DNA from: Paracoccaceae bacterium
GTDB lineage: Bacteria > Pseudomonadota > Alphaproteobacteria > Rhodobacterales > Rhodobacteraceae
Direction: 5' to 3'
DNA length: 38,940 nucleotides
Assembly: GCA_014323785.1 (NCBI GenBank)
Contig: JACONJ010000024.1
Coordinates: 1 to 38,940 of the forward strand
The translations under genes and the position numbers were made by a program. A model generated the notes under the pieces. The model searched no databases, was not told the DNA's origin, and was given only the letters and a program-made list of their open reading frames with translations. Position 1 is the first letter of the stretch, and each line of letters begins with the position of its first letter. Shown here piece by piece: positions 1 through 9,223 of this stretch.

Positions 1-80
1 CGCCGACGCGCATGATGGGGGCAGGCGGCACTGCGGGAATTGCGGGGGCTTGACGGCCCCACCTGTGCGGGTGCAATTAC

Positions 81-128
81 GCGAAGCCGCGAAGCCGCGA
101 AGCCGCGAAGCCGCGAAGCCGCGAAGCC
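81..128. repeat. Six tandem copies of GCGAAGCC
   Basis: Six exact head-to-tail copies of the 8-mer GCGAAGCC are seen. The array lies in non-coding DNA about 200 bases beyond the gcvP stop. An 8-base unit is not a multiple of three, and no gene is likely here. It looks like a simple repeat prone to copy-number change. Confidence 0.95.
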
Positions 129-242
129 CCAACCTGCGCCCGAATGCCAGCCCCCCGAACAGAGGGGGAACCGCACGGCGATTATATCAGCACAAATCGC
201 CATCATCGACTCAACCTGCACCAATCCCCCACACAAACGCAA

Positions 243-300
243 GGGGGCTCTTGAAAAAATCTTCAGCCCCCCTCCCGGAATCGCCCCGTGCCGCGATTCC
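243..300 (-). terminator. Probable terminator of the gcv operon
   Basis: Read on the minus strand after the gcvP stop, two inverted repeats occur. The first has 7-bp arms GGAATCG/CGATTCC (277-283 and 294-300). The second has 7-bp arms GGGGGCT/AGCCCCC (243-249 and 265-271), and its loop contains a run of six T. The position directly behind a convergent operon end fits intrinsic termination, although the T run lies in the loop rather than after the stem. Confidence 0.5.
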
Positions 301-328
301 CCGGTAATGTGATCCGGGTGGGGCATCC

Positions 329-3166
329 TTACCCTGCGGCGTCCTGATACGCTTCCAGGGGCGGGCAGGTGCAGACGAGGTGCCGGTCGCCCCAGGCATT
401 GTCCACGCGGTTGACCGGCGGCCAGTATTTGTCAACGCGAAAGGCCCCCGGCGGGAAACAGCCATGCTCTCTCGAATAGGCGCGATCCCACTCACGCACC
501 AGATCCTCCATCGTGTGCGGCGCAAGCCGCAGCGGGCTTTGCTCTACCGCCATCATGCCACCTTCAATCAGGGCGATTTCTTCCCGGATCGACAGCAGCG
601 CGTCGCAAAACCGGTCGAGCTCGGCCCTGGTTTCGCTTTCGGTCGGCTCTACCATCAGGGTACCGGCGACTGGCCAGGACATGGTTGGGGCATGAAACCC
701 GTGATCCATCAGGCGCTTGGCGATGTCGTCCACCGTCACACCCAGCCCGGCAAAGGCGCGGGTGTCCAGAATGCATTCGTGGGCCACATGCCCGGTCTTG
801 CCCTTGAAAAGAACCGGATAGGCGGCCCCAAGCCGTGCCGCGATATAGTTGGCGTTCAGGATCGCAACCTTGGTGGCCTGGGTGAGCCCCTTTCCCCCCA
901 TCAGATGAATGTAGGCATAGGCGATCAGCAGAATTGAGGCCGAACCATAGGGTGCGCCCGAGACCGGCCCCTCAACGCCGCCGGTTTCCGGATGGCCCGG
1001 CAGATACGGGGCCAGATGCGCCTTTACGCCAATGGGCCCCATGCCGGGCCCGCCGCCGCCATGGGGGATGCAAAAGGTCTTGTGCAGGTTCAAATGGCTG
1101 ACATCGGCACCGATGTCGCCGGGTTTCGACAGGCCCACCATGGCGTTCAGGTTGGCCCCATCAAGATAGACCTGCCCGCCGCACGCGTGCGTGATCGCAC
1201 AAACGTCGTTCACAGTTTCCTCAAACACGCCATGGGTCGAGGGATAGGTGATCATGCAGGCGGCCAGATTGTCGCCCGCTGCTTCCGCCTGTTCCCGAAA
1301 ATCCGTCAGGTCGATATCGCCATTTTCGGCAACGTTCACGACCTTTACCTTCATACCCGCCATCCGGGCCGAGGCAGGGTTGGTACCATGGGCCGAGACC
1401 GGGATCAGGCATATGTCGCGCTGCGCTTCCCCGTTCGCGCGATGATAGGCGGCGATGGTCAGAAGCCCCGCATATTCCCCCTGTGCGCCCGAATTGGGCT
1501 GCATCGACATGGCGTCATATCCGGTAATCTCACAAAGTTTCGCCGAGAGATCCTCCAGCATCCCGGCGTAACCCTCGGCCTGGTCGGCGGGCGCAAAGGG
1601 ATGCAGACCCCCGAATTCGGGCCAGGTGATCGGCATCATCTCGGCCGCGGCGTTCAGCTTCATTGTGCAGGAACCAAGGGGGATCATCGCCCGATCAAGT
1701 GCCAGGTCACGGTCCGAGAGCCGCCGCATATACCGCATCATCTGGGATTCGGCGCGGTTCATGTGAAAGATCGGATGGGTCAGATACGCCGACTGCCGCA
1801 ACAGCGAATCGGGGATTGCGGGCAGGCTTTGCGGCCCCGCGAACAGCACCCCAAAGGCGCGGCAAACGGCCTCCAGATGCGCGTCTGTCGTTACCTCATC
1901 AACGGAAATGCCGATCCGGTCGCTGCCAACATCGCGCAGGTTGATCCCGCGTGCAACGGCGGCAGCCATGATCCGGCTTTGCCTGGTTCCGACATGCACC
2001 GTGATCGTGTCAAAATAGCTCTCTGTTTCGGGATAATAGCCGCCCGCGGCCAGGGAAGCGGCCAGGCGCACAGCGTTCAGATGCACCCGTTGTGCAATGG
2101 CCCTGAGCCCTAGGGGGCCATGGAACACCGCATAAAAAGACGCCATGACCGCCAGAAGGGCCTGCGCCGTGCAGACGTTCGAGGTTGCCTTTTCGCGGCG
2201 GATATGCTGCTCTCGCGTTTGCAGGGACAGGCGATAGGCCTTGTGCCCGTGGCTGTCGACGCTTACGCCCACCAGTCGCCCGGGAAGCACCCGTTTGCAG
2301 GCAGCACGGCAAGCGATAAAGGCCGCATGCGGGCCGCCGAACCCCAGCGGTACCCCAAACCGCTGCGCCGAGCCGACGGCGATATCGGCACCCATCGCGC
2401 CCGGTTCCCTGATCAGGGTCAGGGCCAGAAGATCGGTCGCGATGATCGCGATGGCCTTTGCCTCGTGCAGCGCGGCGATCATCCCGGAGGGATCGGATAA
2501 TCCGCCATACGTGCCCGGATACTGGAAAATTGCGCCAAAGACGGCGGCTGCATCCAGCGCACCAGGGGGGCCGGTGATGATCCTGATGCCAAGTGGCCTT
2601 GCACGGGTGCGCATCACGGCAATGTTCTGGGGGTGGCAGTGTTCGTCGACAAAGAACGCCCTGGCCGTGGTCTTTGCGGCCCGTTCGGCCATCACCATCG
2701 CCTCGGCACAGGCCGTCGCCTCATCCAGAAGTGAGGCATTGGCGACCTCAAGCCCCGTCAGGTCGGCCACCATGGTCTGAAAGTTCAACAACGCCTCCAG
2801 CCGGCCCTGGGCGATTTCGGGTTGATAGGGGGTGTAGGCGGTGTACCAGGCGGGGTTTTCCAGCACATTGCGCTGGATCGCGGGCGGGGTATGCGTATCG
2901 TAATACCCCTGCCCGATCATTGAGACCATGGGCTTGTTCTTTGCCCCGATGCGACGCATCCGGTGCAGCAGCGCGGCCTCGGACAGCGCGGGCCAGTCCA
3001 GGGGGGTGGCCTGGCGGATGGCCCGGGGCACCGTGCGGTCAACCAGATCGTCCAGACTGTCCACCCCTGTGGTGGCCAGCATGCCAGCCATTTCACAGGG
3101 TGACGGGCCGATATGCCGCCGATTGCCAAAGTCGGTTGGGTCGTAATCGGTCGGGGTCCAGGTCAT
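329..3166 (-). CDS. gcvP: Glycine dehydrogenase (decarboxylating), P protein
   Basis: This is the pyridoxal-phosphate enzyme of the glycine cleavage system. It decarboxylates glycine and passes the aminomethyl group to the lipoyl arm of GcvH in the cytoplasm. The 945 residues match the single-chain form, in which the two homologous halves are fused. The cofactor lysine is K696 in [16 protein letters not shown], and the conserved RHIGPS stretch is at residues 17-22. The start at 3166 follows gcvH by 85 bases. It is the last gene of gcvT-gcvH-gcvP and should be co-transcribed with them. The frame is intact and identification is firm. Confidence 0.97.
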   Translation of the reverse strand: MTWTPTDYDPTDFGNRRHIGPSPCEMAGMLATTGVDSLDDLVDRTVPRAIRQATPLDWPALSEAALLHRMRRIGAKNKPMVSMIGQGYYDTHTPPAIQRNVLENPAWYTAYTPYQPEIAQGRLEALLNFQTMVADLTGLEVANASLLDEATACAEAMVMAERAAKTTARAFFVDEHCHPQNIAVMRTRARPLGIRIITGPPGALDAAAVFGAIFQYPGTYGGLSDPSGMIAALHEAKAIAIIATDLLALTLIREPGAMGADIAVGSAQRFGVPLGFGGPHAAFIACRAACKRVLPGRLVGVSVDSHGHKAYRLSLQTREQHIRREKATSNVCTAQALLAVMASFYAVFHGPLGLRAIAQRVHLNAVRLAASLAAGGYYPETESYFDTITVHVGTRQSRIMAAAVARGINLRDVGSDRIGISVDEVTTDAHLEAVCRAFGVLFAGPQSLPAIPDSLLRQSAYLTHPIFHMNRAESQMMRYMRRLSDRDLALDRAMIPLGSCTMKLNAAAEMMPITWPEFGGLHPFAPADQAEGYAGMLEDLSAKLCEITGYDAMSMQPNSGAQGEYAGLLTIAAYHRANGEAQRDICLIPVSAHGTNPASARMAGMKVKVVNVAENGDIDLTDFREQAEAAGDNLAACMITYPSTHGVFEETVNDVCAITHACGGQVYLDGANLNAMVGLSKPGDIGADVSHLNLHKTFCIPHGGGGPGMGPIGVKAHLAPYLPGHPETGGVEGPVSGAPYGSASILLIAYAYIHLMGGKGLTQATKVAILNANYIAARLGAAYPVLFKGKTGHVAHECILDTRAFAGLGVTVDDIAKRLMDHGFHAPTMSWPVAGTLMVEPTESETRAELDRFCDALLSIREEIALIEGGMMAVEQSPLRLAPHTMEDLVREWDRAYSREHGCFPPGAFRVDKYWPPVNRVDNAWGDRHLVCTCPPLEAYQDAAG

Positions 3167-3234
3167 GGCTGTCTCCTACAGCTGTTCTCAATACCCATCG
3201 AAACAGGGCAGGGCAGGGGGCACGGTCACGCAGG

Positions 3235-3245
3235 CCCCCCCCCCC
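3235..3245. repeat. Run of eleven C in the gcvH-gcvP gap
   Basis: A homopolymer of eleven C (eleven G on the coding strand) lies between the gcvH stop and gcvP. It is non-coding, so length errors or slippage here would not disrupt a frame, but it is a likely sequencing weak point. Confidence 0.9.
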
Positions 3246-3251
3246 TTTGGC

Positions 3252-3614
3252 TTACGCCCCGATATGCGCCTGATAGGCAGCTTCGGTCATGTACTCATCG
3301 ACCACGGCCAGATTGTCGATTCTCATCTTGAAGAACCAGGCAGCCCCCATCGGATCCTCATTGACCAAGCCCGGGTTATCCGCCAGCGCGGTGTTTACCT
3401 CAATAATCTCGCCGTCCAGGGGGGCCAGGATGTCCGACGCGGCCTTGACGCTTTCAATCACCACGATCTCTTCATCTTTGCTGACGGCGGTACCTGTCTC
3501 GGGTAGGTCAACGAACACCACATCGCCCAACTGCTCGGCCGCATAGCCGGTGATGCCCACGACCACCACGCCATTCTCAACGTGGAGCCATTCATGGTCT
3601 TCGGTAAATCTCAT
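3252..3614 (-). CDS. gcvH: Glycine cleavage system H protein
   Basis: This small shuttle protein carries the lipoyl arm that moves the aminomethyl group from GcvP to GcvT and is re-oxidised by lipoamide dehydrogenase. At 120 residues it is close to the usual 120-130. The lipoylated lysine is K57 in the motif VIESVKAASDI, and the N-terminal FTEDHEWL block is typical. It starts 26 bases after the gcvT stop and is followed by gcvP. No lipoate ligase or lpd gene is in the window, so those functions must come from elsewhere. Confidence 0.97.
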   Translation of the reverse strand: MRFTEDHEWLHVENGVVVVGITGYAAEQLGDVVFVDLPETGTAVSKDEEIVVIESVKAASDILAPLDGEIIEVNTALADNPGLVNEDPMGAAWFFKMRIDNLAVVDEYMTEAAYQAHIGA

Positions 3615-3640
3615 CGGGTTATCCTCTGGCCGTTCCGGGT

Positions 3641-4741
3641 TCAGCGTTTGCAGTTTTGGGGTTGAAACGGAAGGGGTGTTTGCGCGGCTGGCAGGCGTTT
3701 GCCGCGCACCTCTCCGTAAAGCGGGGCATCTGTGGGGATATCCGCCCGGATCAGGCCCATGCTGATCGGCCCGCCGACCGAGGGGCCAAATCCGCCCGAG
3801 GTCACATGCCCAATTCGCGCCCCGCCCGCGACGGCATCGAAAAGCGGCACCCCGGCACGCATCGGCACCCGGCCCTGGGGCCGCAGGCCAACGCGACGGC
3901 GTGGTGCGCCCCGCACCGCCTGTGCCTGAAGAACCCCGGCCCCGGGATACCCGCCCGCCCGTGCGCCGCCCGTGCGCCGCGCCCGGGATATGGCCCAGCC
4001 GAGCCCGGCCTCGATGGGCGTAATATCGGGGCCCAGATCATGACCATACAGCGGCAGGCCGGCCTCTAACCGCAGGCTGTCGCGTGCGCCCAGGCCAATG
4101 GGGGCGACCTCATCCATATCCAGAAGCACCTGGGCCAGGCCCCGTGCCCCGGTGGTGTGCACTGATATCTCAAACCCGTCTTCCCCGGTATAGCCCGAAC
4201 GCGCGATCCAGAGCTCATCCCCCGTCCACGGCATCACCGCCGCATCCATAAACCGCATCCCCGCCACATCAGGCAGCAGCCGCGCCAGAGCCCGTTCGGC
4301 CAGCGGCCCCTGAAGGGCCAGCAATGCGCGGTGGGATACCGGTGCAACCCCCGTCAAATGCCGCGCCAAATGGGCAATATCCCCGGCCGTGCAGGCGGCA
4401 TTGACGACAAGAAGCAAATCCCCGGCGCGGCGGGCAATCATCAGGTCATCCAGCACCCCGCCCCGGTCGTTGGTGAACACGCCATAGCGTTGCCGCCCAA
4501 CCGGCAGGTCAATCACATCGACAGGGACGAGCCGTTCCAGCCCCGCTGCCTGGTCCGCGGGCAGCAGCACCTGCCCCATGTGGCTGACATCGAACAGCCC
4601 CGCCTGTTCCCGACACCACAGATGCTCGGCCATCACGCCTGTGCGGTAGTGCACCGGCATGGCATACCCCGCGAAGGGTACGAATTTGGCCCCAAGCGCG
4701 GTGTGCAGGTCCGCCAGATACAGGGGTGCTGGTTCGGCCAT
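3641..4741 (-). CDS. gcvT: Aminomethyltransferase, T protein of glycine cleavage
   Basis: GcvT transfers the methylene group from aminomethyl-lipoyl GcvH to tetrahydrofolate and releases ammonia. The 366-residue length is normal. Visible family blocks are FDVSHMGQ (50-57), NDRGGVLDD (91-99, containing the aspartate region used in catalysis), SGYTGEDGFEISV, and the C-terminal TSGGFGPSVGGPISMGLI. A purine-rich GGGAAGGGA lies just upstream of the ATG at 4741, which supports this start over longer frames. It is the first gene of the operon. The Arg/Gly-rich stretch around residues 250-290 is compositionally biased, but the family pattern resumes after it, so I see no frameshift. Confidence 0.95.
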   Translation of the reverse strand: MAEPAPLYLADLHTALGAKFVPFAGYAMPVHYRTGVMAEHLWCREQAGLFDVSHMGQVLLPADQAAGLERLVPVDVIDLPVGRQRYGVFTNDRGGVLDDLMIARRAGDLLLVVNAACTAGDIAHLARHLTGVAPVSHRALLALQGPLAERALARLLPDVAGMRFMDAAVMPWTGDELWIARSGYTGEDGFEISVHTTGARGLAQVLLDMDEVAPIGLGARDSLRLEAGLPLYGHDLGPDITPIEAGLGWAISRARRTGGARAGGYPGAGVLQAQAVRGAPRRRVGLRPQGRVPMRAGVPLFDAVAGGARIGHVTSGGFGPSVGGPISMGLIRADIPTDAPLYGEVRGKRLPAAQTPLPFQPQNCKR

Positions 4742-5009
4742 GTCCCTTCCCTGTTGTCCGGGTGCGCTTGGTGCGGACCGATAATCTCCAGATCGCCCAG
4801 ATTTCCACCGGCGCGGGCTTGTGCCCCGTCGTTCCCTTGTGCGGGAACGCTACACCTTTCGGCGCATGCGATGCAAGGGGTTCGTGTGTTGCGGCGGCAC
4901 AGGCCATCGCCGGAACACTGCACCCACCCCCGCCCGGCCATACCCCCGCCTTGAAGATTTGGACCGCACACGCCAGAATGGAGGGGGTGAACCAGAAAGG
5001 AGGGTGATA
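4742..5009. other. Divergent intergenic region between gcvT and the HEPN gene
   Basis: This 268-base gap serves two divergent genes. On the minus strand the future gcvT leader contains a perfect 7-bp hairpin (4830-4849, arms CGTTCCC/GGGAACG) and a second small hairpin (4815-4826, arms GGGC/GCCC). Both expose GCACAAG or ACAAG in the loop region. On the plus strand a possible promoter (TTGAAG at 4951-4956, 18 bases, AGAATG at 4975-4980) precedes the HEPN gene. I could not fit a glycine riboswitch consensus. Confidence 0.35.
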
Positions 5010-6062
5010 ATGGAAAAAAGCCCGCGCGAAATCGTGTTTGAGGGCATGGAATTGCTGCCCGACGCATTGATCCCCTTCGTTGAAAAACGCCTGGACAGCA
5101 CGATTCGCGGCCATTGGCAGCCGCAGGTGGCTGGGCGCATTAATGCAACGGTGCAGGACGGCAAGATTGCCTGGGATCAGCAAGCCCTGCTGAAGGCGAT
5201 GAAGGAGTTCTGGAAGGACGCGTTTGCCCCGGTTCTGGGAAAAGGGCGGGAACTGCTACCCATTGTTTCCGAATTGCTGGATGTGCGCAATAAAATATCG
5301 CATTATGCGGCGTTTTCCTGTGATGATGCCGAACGTGCGCTGGATTCCATGCACCGCCTGCTTGGGGCTGCGGGCGCAAACCCGCAGGCCGAACAAATTC
5401 GCAAAATGCGTGATCAAATCCTGCGCGAGAAGTACGGCGCACCACCCCCGCCAAAGGATCACCAGGCCCGCCCGCAATCGGCCCCGGCCCCGCACGGCCC
5501 CGCATCAGGGCGCGGGCACCCGGCCCCGACAGGGGGAGACATTTATGAACGCATCCTTGCATTTGTCAGGGAATCCCCCGGACGCACCCAGCTTGAAATT
5601 GCGTGGGGTGTTTTTGATGATCCCAACGCCCGCCAGCAATGGGTAAACCAGGACATCAGGTATGCGGTCAGCCGTGGTGACTTGATACAGCGTGGCCGCG
5701 GCGGCCCCGGCGATCTTTATCGCTACTGGCCCCCGAATGCAGCACCGCCCGACACAGCGCAGACCGAGGGAAACATTTATGAACGCATCCTTGCGTTTGT
5801 CAGGGAACACCCCGGACGCACCCAGCTTGAAATTGCGCGGGGTGTTTTTGATGATCCCAAAGCCCGCCAGCAGTGGGTGAACCAAGACATCAGGTATGCG
5901 GTCAGCCGTGGCGATTTGATACAGCGCGGCCGCGGCGGCCCCGGCGATCTTTATCGCTACTGGCCCCCGAATGAAGCACCACCCGACACAGCGCGAACCG
6001 AGGGAAAAGTTTATAAACGCATCCTTGCATTTGTCAGGAAACACCCCGGACGCACCCAGTGA
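5010..6062 (+). CDS. Swt1-type HEPN protein with tandem winged-helix-like repeats
   Basis: The 350-residue protein has an N-terminal HEPN domain of the Swt1 type (about 10-143). It includes DVRNKISHYAAF, in which R93 and H98 form the RxxxxH motif of HEPN ribonucleases. A Pro-rich linker (144-175) leads to a 78-residue module repeated in tandem (about 177-254 and 255-332), plus a cut third copy (333-350). The module (IYERILAFVRE...RTQLEIA...WVNQDIRYAVSRGDLI) looks like a small winged-helix domain; this is inference. The ATG at 5010 sits behind an unusually strong site, AAAGGAGGGTGAT. HEPN-Swt1 domains are known from defence and RNA-cleaving systems, so RNA binding or cleavage is plausible. No obvious partner gene adjoins it. 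Confidence 0.7.
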   Translation: MEKSPREIVFEGMELLPDALIPFVEKRLDSTIRGHWQPQVAGRINATVQDGKIAWDQQALLKAMKEFWKDAFAPVLGKGRELLPIVSELLDVRNKISHYAAFSCDDAERALDSMHRLLGAAGANPQAEQIRKMRDQILREKYGAPPPPKDHQARPQSAPAPHGPASGRGHPAPTGGDIYERILAFVRESPGRTQLEIAWGVFDDPNARQQWVNQDIRYAVSRGDLIQRGRGGPGDLYRYWPPNAAPPDTAQTEGNIYERILAFVREHPGRTQLEIARGVFDDPKARQQWVNQDIRYAVSRGDLIQRGRGGPGDLYRYWPPNEAPPDTARTEGKVYKRILAFVRKHPGRTQ

Positions 6063-6082
6063 AATTGCGTAGGGTGTTTTGG
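5541..6082 (+). repeat. 234-bp in-frame tandem repeat, third copy truncated
   Basis: Copies begin at 5541, 5775 and 6009, a constant spacing of 234 bases (78 codons). By eye, copies 1 and 2 differ at about 15 positions, many at third codon bases. Copy 3 matches to about 6082. Relative to copies 1 and 2 it lacks two bases in the CAGCTTGAAATT stretch (CAGTGAAATT at 6057-6066), which creates the TGA stop at 6060. After 6082 the sequence no longer resembles the repeat. Confidence 0.93.
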
Positions 6083-6095
6083 CGCGGTGGCAGGA

Positions 6096-7418
6096 TCAAA
6101 TCCCAGGCTTGCGGCGGAACAGGGGCAACAGCGCGGCCATGTCTGGCCCCTGCGCCCGCCCTGTGATCGCCTCGCGCAGGGGCATGAACAGATCACGCCC
6201 CCTGCGCCCGGTCGCATCCTTGACGGCCCCGGTCCAGTCTGCCCAGGAGGTTTCACAATAAGGCGGCTCCGGCAGAAGGGCAAACGCCTCGTCCACAAAG
6301 CCCCGATCCGCATCATCAATCAGGGGGGGCGTGCCGTTGTTAACCATATCCCACCAGAACGCCAGATCGGCCCGTTTGGTGATGTTTTCCCGCACTGCAC
6401 CCCAGAATCGGGCCTGCATCGCCCTGGGAACCCCCAAATCCTCCAGATCACGTTCAACCGCATCAACCGGCAGCCCGGCCAGATACCGCGCGGTAAGGGG
6501 GTAAAGCGCGTCAACATCACATTTCGTCGGTGCCGCCCCAAAATGGGTCAGGTCAAAGCCATCCGCCAGCTCATCCAGCGACCCGGCCAGCCTGACAGGC
6601 TGGGAAGACCCCAGCCGCGCCAGATAGCTCAGCACGGCCATCGGTTCCACCCCTTTTGCGCGCAACTCCCGCAGGGCCAGGGTGCCCAGCCGTTTCGACA
6701 GGGCCTCCCCCCCCGCGCCAGTCAGCAGGGAATGATGCGCGAATCGTGGCACCGTGCCACCCAAAGCCTTGATCAGCTGAATTTGCGTGGCCGTATTGGT
6801 CACATGGTCCGCCCCGCGCACAACATCCGTGATGCCCATGTCGATATCATCAACAACCGACGCCAGCGTATAGAGCACCTGGCCATCCCGGCGGATCAGC
6901 ACCGGGTCTGACACGCTGGCGGCAGTGATCGACAGATCGCCCATGATGCCATCGGCCCAGGTGATCCGCCCGTGATCCAGCAGAAAACGCCAGACGCCGG
7001 CACCCCGCGCGGCCCGCAGCCTGGCCCGTTCCGCGTCGCCCAGTGCCAGCGCGGCGCGGTCATAAACCGGCGGCTGGCCCATATTCAGCTGTTTCTTGCG
7101 CTTGAGGTCCAGTTCCGCCGGGGTCTCAAACGCTTCATACAGCCGCCCCATACCGCGCAGGGTATCTGCAGCCGCCGCGAATCGGTCCAGCCGGTCGGAT
7201 TGTCGCTCTACCCGGTCCCAGGTCAGGCCCAGCCACGCCAAATCTTCCTGAATTGCATCGGCGAATGCGGGCGTGGACCGCGCCGGATCGGTATCATCCA
7301 GGCGCAGGATGAACGTACCGCCCGCCTTCCTTGCGATCAGAAAGTTGAACAACGCCGTCCGCAGATTGCCGATGTGCAGATACCCCGTGGGGGATGGGGC
7401 GAAACGGGTAACGGTCAT
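6096..7418 (-). CDS. gltX: Glutamate--tRNA ligase (short form)
   Basis: This class I aminoacyl-tRNA synthetase charges tRNA with glutamate. The ATP-binding HIGH-type motif is HIGN at 15-18, and the second signature is LSKRLG around 240-245. [13 protein letters not shown] and DDTDPARS are family hallmarks. The 440 residues are slightly shorter than the usual 465-490. Many alphaproteobacteria carry two GltX proteins, and this may be the shorter one, so its tRNA(Glu)/tRNA(Gln) preference cannot be told from sequence alone. It converges with the HEPN gene, with only 33 bases between stops. Its first 33 codons and upstream region are duplicated at 8243-8480. Confidence 0.94.
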   Translation of the reverse strand: MTVTRFAPSPTGYLHIGNLRTALFNFLIARKAGGTFILRLDDTDPARSTPAFADAIQEDLAWLGLTWDRVERQSDRLDRFAAAADTLRGMGRLYEAFETPAELDLKRKKQLNMGQPPVYDRAALALGDAERARLRAARGAGVWRFLLDHGRITWADGIMGDLSITAASVSDPVLIRRDGQVLYTLASVVDDIDMGITDVVRGADHVTNTATQIQLIKALGGTVPRFAHHSLLTGAGGEALSKRLGTLALRELRAKGVEPMAVLSYLARLGSSQPVRLAGSLDELADGFDLTHFGAAPTKCDVDALYPLTARYLAGLPVDAVERDLEDLGVPRAMQARFWGAVRENITKRADLAFWWDMVNNGTPPLIDDADRGFVDEAFALLPEPPYCETSWADWTGAVKDATGRRGRDLFMPLREAITGRAQGPDMAALLPLFRRKPGI

Positions 7419-7633
7419 GGAAACCTCCGGGGGGATTGGCCTGCCCCCCTTTTCACAAACGGACGGCTTTGTCCATTATGGCCGCGGGGGCCAACCGGTC
7501 CGTCCCCTTGGCCCGATGAAGAAGCACTTGTGCCGGCCCACCGCATGCGGTAACGGTAAACAACCCGCGGCCATGGCTGCCCGCCTGATGCAGGGTACCA
7601 GGGCGCACGAAACATGAACTGGGAGGGTTTCGC

Positions 7634-8092
7634 ATGAACCGCACCATCACCGCCGCCCTGGCGGCAATGTTCCTGACCGCAGGCACCGGAACGGCCCAGG
7701 CCCAGGCGGGCTGTAACTGGCAGTCGGGCGACTTCTGGAACGACGCAACCACCGAGGACGTGGCGGATTGCATCGCCGCTGGTGCAAATGTCAATGCGCG
7801 GCACGAATACGGCTGGATGCCGATTCACTTGGCAGCGGAGTATGGCATGGTCGAGTCGGTGCGGGCTCTGCTTGACGCAGGCGCGGATATCGAGGCGCGG
7901 TCCCGCGAGAGGCGAACACCGCTTCACTTTGCGGCGGGATATAGCACGGCCGAGGTGGTGCGGGTTCTGCTTGACGCGGGCGCGGACATCAACGCGCGGG
8001 GCCAAGACGGCCGGACGCCACTTCAATGGGCAGTGTTCTGGGGCAATACCCAGACGGTGCAAGCCCTGCGAAATGCAGGCGCGAGGGAGTAA
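7634..8092 (+). CDS. Secreted ankyrin-repeat protein, paralogue 1
   Basis: The 152-residue protein has a clear signal peptide (residues 1 to about 23, basic start then AALAAMFLTAGTG, cut near AQA). Ankyrin repeats follow: MPIHLAAEYG...VRALLDAGADIEAR, TPLHFAAGYS...VRVLLDAGADINAR and TPLQWAVFWG. It is probably a periplasmic or secreted protein-binding protein; no partner is known. GGGAGG lies about eight bases before the ATG. It is a paralogue of 8555-8920. The ancestral C-terminal tail is lost: a stop after GARE at 8090-8092 leaves the tail sequence untranslated downstream in another frame. Confidence 0.85.
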   Translation: MNRTITAALAAMFLTAGTGTAQAQAGCNWQSGDFWNDATTEDVADCIAAGANVNARHEYGWMPIHLAAEYGMVESVRALLDAGADIEARSRERRTPLHFAAGYSTAEVVRVLLDAGADINARGQDGRTPLQWAVFWGNTQTVQALRNAGARE

Positions 8093-8129
8093 CAGAAATG
8101 TCCACTTCATCATGGTGGCCTTAGGGTGC

Positions 8130-8174
8130 AACCATCCGGTGTTCTGGGAATTGAACGCCGGGCGGTTTGACTGA
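8130..8174 (+). pseudogene. Detached C-terminal tail of the ankyrin gene
   Basis: These bases read NHPVFWELNAGRFD followed by TGA, nearly the same as the last residues of the second ankyrin protein (NHPVFWELNDGRFD). Here the tail is one frame away from paralogue 1 and behind its stop, so it is no longer part of a gene. It shows that paralogue 1 was remodelled after the duplication. Confidence 0.85.
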
Positions 8175-8205
8175 CCCGCCGTGTGCGCGGTGGATTGCGG
8201 TGCCG

Positions 8206-8980
<775 letters not shown>

Positions 8981-9074
8981 TCCCCGCCGCACGTGCGGCA
9001 CCGACCGACCCCGAGGGCATCGGCTGGCCATGGCCCCCGCACGCACGGTGCTGTCGGGCGGGGCAAAAAGGGGG

Positions 9075-9102
9075 TTGCCAGTGCCGGTTCCATCCGTATA
9101 CT
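9075..9102 (+). promoter_or_regulatory. Probable leuA promoter
   Basis: TTGCCA (9075-9080), a 16-base spacer and TATACT (9097-9102) form a good sigma-70-type promoter. Transcription would begin near 9109, only a couple of bases before the leader peptide ATG at 9111. Confidence 0.6.
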
Positions 9103-9110
9103 GCCTCCCC

Positions 9111-9194
9111 ATGCCACCGCAACGGCATAGCGCACCCGCACCCCGCCGCATGGGCGGGCCCGTGCCGTGTGTGCTCCTCCTTCGCCGCCCCTGA
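9111..9194 (+). CDS. leuA leader peptide (attenuation control)
   Basis: A 27-codon frame ends in VLLLRRP and a TGA. The three consecutive Leu codons (CTC CTC CTT, 9174-9182) sit right before the attenuator stem, and the stop codon lies inside its 5' arm. This is the arrangement of leucine attenuators: a ribosome stalled for charged tRNA-Leu would change folding and allow read-through into leuA. The start could also be the in-frame ATG at 9150. With the promoter above, the ATG at 9111 would be almost leaderless. Confidence 0.7.
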   Translation: MPPQRHSAPAPRRMGGPVPCVLLLRRP

Positions 9195-9223
9195 GCGTGC
9201 CCTTCGGCGCGACCGCTCAGGGG
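9188..9223 (+). terminator. Attenuator hairpin before leuA
   Basis: Perfect 10-bp arms CCCCTGAGCG (9188-9197) and CGCTCAGGGG (9214-9223) enclose a loop with a TTCG-containing inner stem. The hairpin begins inside the leader peptide's last codons and lies 53 bases before the leuA ATG. No long T run follows; the bases after it are G-rich, so termination efficiency is uncertain. Confidence 0.7.

Larger units (their letters stand above)
1..328. other. Non-coding stretch downstream of gcvP
   Basis: No convincing gene is visible here; the short open frames are low complexity and lack a ribosome binding site. The stretch holds a short tandem repeat (81-128) and, next to the gcvP stop, two hairpins that probably end the gcv transcript. 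The left edge is cut by the window, so a neighbouring gene may lie just outside. Confidence 0.6.

Noticed and set aside
81-128. CRISPR array
   Set aside because: The 8-base copies are directly adjacent without spacers, and no cas genes are in the window.
3900-4010. Frameshift in the Arg/Gly-rich middle of gcvT
   Set aside because: The frame continues into correct GcvT C-terminal motifs in the same frame, and similar RRTGGARAGG-type text occurs in the family.
4742-4990. Glycine riboswitch before gcvT
   Set aside because: Fragments such as CGCCGAAAGG and GGAGA occur on the gcvT strand, but the conserved CTCTCAGG-type half and the expected order of helices are missing, so I do not call it.
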